From an uncultured Clostridia bacterium (GTDB lineage: Bacteria; Bacillota; Clostridia; Oscillospirales; Acutalibacteraceae), in contig CALWVF010000030.1 of NCBI GenBank assembly GCA_944384925.1, positions 1 through 36,145 on the forward strand: a stretch of 36,145 nucleotides of DNA, read 5' to 3'. Of the stretch, positions 33,941-36,145 are shown one piece after another. The notes below the pieces were generated by a model. The model worked only from the letters and a program-made list of their open reading frames with translations. It made no database searches and was not told where the DNA came from. The position numbers were made by a program, and so were the translations under genes. How positions within the stretch are numbered: position 1 is the stretch's first letter; every line of letters starts with the position of its first letter.

Positions 33941-34408
33941 ATGTCTATTGAATCAGTAAAAAACTTTTACGAAAAAATTGCAACTGATAAAGATTTCCAA
34001 AAGAAACTAGATGAGCTTCAAAACAAAGCTACAGAAGGCTTGGAACTTCCGTTAGCGCAAGATAAAAAAGAAGAAATAATCAAAGATGTGATTATTCCAT
34101 TTGCTAACGAGCAAGGTTTTGACTTCTCTATAGAGGATATAAAAGAATTCGAACAATCTATTATTGAGCAACTTGATGAGGAACAATTAGAAAATTTAAA
34201 TGCTGGGATACTTCATGGGGGCGGTGGTATAGGTGGACAAATTTGTTTCATAACTGGATTTGGATTAGGTTTTATTGCAGGAATTGATGACGACGACCAT
34301 GGAGTTGGTGCGCTCTGTGTAGTTGTTGGATTCGGGATTGGCATAGCAATTTGCTTCTTTATTGGAACTGGAGAAACCATTGTTTCTTGTGATCATTGGA
34401 ACGGATAG
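33941..34408 (+). CDS. Nif11-leader peptide precursor, copy 3
   Basis: 155 residues, the near twin of copy 2. The leader (1-89) ends in NLNAG. The core begins ILHGGGGIGGQIC and keeps DDDDHGV, the four Cys positions (102, 126, 138, 150) and the end CDHWNG. Differences from copy 2 are scattered and mostly conservative (for example CVVV-GFG-IGIAI-C). The start-to-start distance is 566 bases both from copy 2 and to copy 4, which fits unequal crossing-over as the duplication mechanism. AAGGAGG lies upstream of the ATG. Confidence 0.87.
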   Translation: MSIESVKNFYEKIATDKDFQKKLDELQNKATEGLELPLAQDKKEEIIKDVIIPFANEQGFDFSIEDIKEFEQSIIEQLDEEQLENLNAGILHGGGGIGGQICFITGFGLGFIAGIDDDDHGVGALCVVVGFGIGIAICFFIGTGETIVSCDHWNG

Positions 34409-34506
34409 TAATTTTCATGAATGCAAGCATTGGTTGATAAAAAGAATTTTGCGACATTTACCAAGGCGCTAATAATAAATAAGATAAGTACAAGGAGAAA
34501 ATAAAA
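34409..34506 (+). repeat. Duplicated spacer, second copy
   Basis: Matches 33843-33940 with about three substitutions, including AGGAGA instead of AGGAGG in the ribosome binding site, which may lower translation of copy 4. Confidence 0.9.
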
Positions 34507-34935
34507 ATGTCTATTGAATCAGTAAAAAACTTTTATAAAAAAATTGCAAGTGATGAAGATTTTCAAAGGAAACTAGATGAGCTTCAAAACGAAGCTACGG
34601 AAGGCTTAGAGTTTCCTTTGGCGCAAGACAAAAAAGAAAAATTAATGGAGGAGGTAATTATTCCATTTGCTAAGGAGCAAGGTTTTGACTTCTCTATAGA
34701 GGATATCAAAGAATTCGAACAATCTATTATTGAGCAACTTGATGAGAAACAACTAGAAAATATTTCGGCTGCACTGAAAGGATTAGGTCATTTACGCTGC
34801 ATGATTGGCGGATTTGGATTCGGAGTAATTGGAGGCTATGATTACACTGAATCCGTTAAATCCGGAGGTTTCTGTATTATTCTTGGATTTGGATGGAGCG
34901 CTGGAGTGTGCCTTGGTTCTGGAGAATCTATATAA
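34507..34935 (+). CDS. Nif11-leader peptide precursor, copy 4
   Basis: 142 residues. This leader is the most divergent in its middle (KKEKLMEEVIIP, and EFPLAQ instead of ELPLAQ) and ends in NISAA, Ala-Ala rather than Ala-Gly. The 53-residue core begins LKGLGHLRC and has Cys98, Cys123 and Cys135, with C-MIG-GFG and C-IIL-GFG-WSAGV-C, a GGYDYTE turn and the end LGSGESI. Copy 5 shares the core start, the YDYTE turn and the C-terminus. Its ribosome binding site is AAGGAGA, the weakest of the series. Confidence 0.86.
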   Translation: MSIESVKNFYKKIASDEDFQRKLDELQNEATEGLEFPLAQDKKEKLMEEVIIPFAKEQGFDFSIEDIKEFEQSIIEQLDEKQLENISAALKGLGHLRCMIGGFGFGVIGGYDYTESVKSGGFCIILGFGWSAGVCLGSGESI

Positions 34936-34998
34936 TAAAAATAATGAGCGACATTTAAAAATAGTGACAAATGAAATAAATGCAAGGAGGCAATAAAA

Positions 34999-35454
34999 AT
35001 GTCTATTAAAGCGGTAAAAGATTTTTATGAAAAATTTGCAACTGACAAAGATTTCCAAAAGAAACTAGATGAGCTTCAAAAAGAAGCTACAGAAGGTTTG
35101 GAGCTTCCTTTAGCGCAAGACAAAAAAGAGGAAATAATTAAAGATGTGATTATTCCATTTGCTAAAGAGCAAGGGTTTGATTTCTCTATAGAGGATATCA
35201 AAGAATTCGAACAATCTATTATTGAGCAACTTGATGAGAAACAACTAGAAAATATTGCAGCTGCACTGAAAGGATTAGGTCATGTACGCTGCTATTTTCT
35301 CGGACTTGGATTCGGAGTAATTGGAGGTTATGATTACACTGAATGTTACGGTGGCTGTTCGGGTAATGTTCCCTTTAAATCCGGAGGTTTCTGTATTATG
35401 CTTGGATTTGGAGAGTGTGAGGGAGTGTGCCTTGGTTCTGGAGAATCTATGTAA
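34999..35454 (+). CDS. Nif11-leader peptide precursor, copy 5
   Basis: 151 residues. The leader (1-89) ends in NIAAA. The core begins LKGLGHVRC and contains six cysteines (98, 116, 120, 132, 140, 144), the most in the array. Three occupy the conserved positions, and three are extra, two of them in an insertion (CYGGCSGNVPFK) after the GGYDYTE turn shared with copy 4. Motifs are C-YFL-GLG and C-IML-GFG-ECEGV-C. The ATG follows AAGGAGG. The spacer to copy 6 closely resembles the one before this gene. Confidence 0.87.
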   Translation: MSIKAVKDFYEKFATDKDFQKKLDELQKEATEGLELPLAQDKKEEIIKDVIIPFAKEQGFDFSIEDIKEFEQSIIEQLDEKQLENIAAALKGLGHVRCYFLGLGFGVIGGYDYTECYGGCSGNVPFKSGGFCIMLGFGECEGVCLGSGESM

Positions 35455-35517
35455 TAAAAATAATGAACGACATTTAAAAATAGTGACATATGAAATAAAT
35501 GCAAGGAGGCAATAAAA

Positions 35518-35946
35518 ATGTCTATTAAAGCGGTAAAAGATTTTTATGAAAAAATTGCAAGTGATGAAGATTTTCAAAGGAAACTAGATGAGCTTCAAAA
35601 CGAAGCTACAGAAGGTTTGGAGCTTCCTTTAGCTCAAGACAAAAAAGAGGAAATAGTTAAAGATGTGATTATTCCATTTGCTAAAGAGCAAGGGTTTGAT
35701 TTCTCTATAGAGGATATCAAAGAATTCGAACAATCTATTATTGAGCAACTTGATGAGAAACAATTAGAAAATTTAAATGCTGGGGTTGGAATAGGCAGTA
35801 TTACTTGCAAAATAATTGGATTTGGAATTGGAGGAATTTATAGTCGCTATGATGGCCACTCTCTCGGTGGCATGTGTATACTTATAGGATTTGGAACAGG
35901 CTACGGCACCTGTCTTGTGGGTGGACTGTCTAGTACACTTATATAA
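35518..35946 (+). CDS. Nif11-leader peptide precursor, copy 6
   Basis: 142 residues. The leader ends in NLNAG; its N-terminal half matches copies 4 and 5 (SIKAVKDFYEKIASDEDFQ). The 53-residue core begins VGIGSITC, with Cys97, Cys120 and Cys132, C-KII-GFG and C-ILI-GFG-TGYGT-C, and ends LSSTLI. The mix of a copy-4/5-like leader with a different core suggests that leader and core segments recombine. AAGGAGG precedes the ATG. Confidence 0.87.
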   Translation: MSIKAVKDFYEKIASDEDFQRKLDELQNEATEGLELPLAQDKKEEIVKDVIIPFAKEQGFDFSIEDIKEFEQSIIEQLDEKQLENLNAGVGIGSITCKIIGFGIGGIYSRYDGHSLGGMCILIGFGTGYGTCLVGGLSSTLI

Positions 35947-35987
35947 AAAACTGATAATAAATATGATGAATAAAAGGGGCAATAAAA

Positions 35988-36145
35988 ATGTCTATTAAAG
36001 CGGTAAAAGAATTTTATGAAAAAATTGCAAGTGATAAGGATTTTCAAAATAAATTAAATGAACTACAAGATAAAGCTACGGAAGGCTTAGAACTTCCATT
36101 AGCACCAGATAAAAAAGAGGAAATAACCAAAGATGTGATTATTCC
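35988..36145 (+). CDS. Nif11-leader peptide precursor, copy 7, cut by window edge
   Basis: Starts at the ATG at 35988 after AAAGGGG. The 52 visible residues match the shared leader (SIKAVKEFYEKIASDKDFQ, TEGLELPLAPDKKEEITKD), with the small change PLAP for PLAQ. The core lies beyond the right edge, so the array has at least seven members and may continue. Confidence 0.85.
   Translation, partial: MSIKAVKEFYEKIASDKDFQNKLNELQDKATEGLELPLAPDKKEEITKDVII

Larger units (their letters stand above)
32861..36145 (+). repeat. Tandem array of at least seven Nif11-leader precursor genes
   Basis: Start-to-start distances are 514, 566, 566, 492, 519 and 470 bases. The leader-coding 270 bases are highly conserved at DNA level, while the core-coding 160-200 bases diverge. 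Spacers of about 40-100 bases end in a shared ribosome-binding-site block. All genes are in the same direction. Confidence 0.92.

Noticed and set aside
34792..35577. Minus-strand open frames across the precursor array
   Set aside because: They recur because the coding strand is repeated; none has a ribosome binding site.
32861..36145. Regular repeats that might suggest a CRISPR array
   Set aside because: The repeats are about 270-base coding leaders with open frames and ribosome binding sites, not 25-40-base repeats with unique spacers.

Overview
The window is AT-rich DNA from a low-GC, Gram-positive anaerobe of the class Clostridia. The evidence is the ctsR-mcsA-mcsB-clpC heat-shock operon order, AGGAGG-type ribosome binding sites with some GTG and TTG starts, a dockerin-bearing secreted protein, a 2-hydroxyacyl-CoA dehydratase activase, and many short operons separated by A/T-tailed hairpins. 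I cannot name the species. No rRNA, tRNA, CRISPR array or insertion sequence was seen.

Layout. 1-631: 5' part of an unrecognised gene leaving the left edge. 885-5521: ClpC protease-regulator operon (minus strand) with its promoter between two CtsR operators. 5851-5976: cysteine-rich microprotein. 6027-9284: secreted papain-type protease, NUDIX hydrolase and M14 carboxypeptidase. 9385-12974: EF-G-like GTPase, a small unknown protein divergent from an XRE regulator, and a MecA-like ClpC adaptor. 13177-17578: ribulose-phosphate epimerase, then a secreted CAP-dockerin protein closely followed by a Card1/Can2-like CARF nuclease. 17646-22847: secreted calpain-like protease, DusB, an LCP cell-wall ligase, a small unknown protein and a Cu/Zn superoxide dismutase without a signal peptide. 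23137-27305: a decayed dehydratase-family gene behind an intact 975-residue activase. 27550-32525: membrane nucleotide-sugar dehydratase, thioredoxin, lipoprotein cyclophilin and an ABC-F ATPase.

32526-36145 is the most striking part. After a promoter region with inverted repeats come at least seven tandem genes (the last cut by the right edge). Each encodes a nearly invariant Nif11-type leader of about 89 residues ending in AG or AA, followed by a divergent Gly/Cys-rich hydrophobic core. All six complete cores share C-x3-G-[FL]-G, then C-x3-GFG-x5-C. This looks like a precursor bank for a ribosomally made, post-translationally processed peptide (RiPP or bacteriocin) system. Its maturation and export genes are not in the window and may lie beyond the right edge.

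Functional links. ClpC, McsA, McsB, CtsR and the MecA-like protein form a regulated-proteolysis set. Several products act outside the cell or on its envelope: two cysteine proteases, the CAP-dockerin protein, LCP protein, cyclophilin and sugar dehydratase. The Card1-like nuclease has no CRISPR locus nearby.
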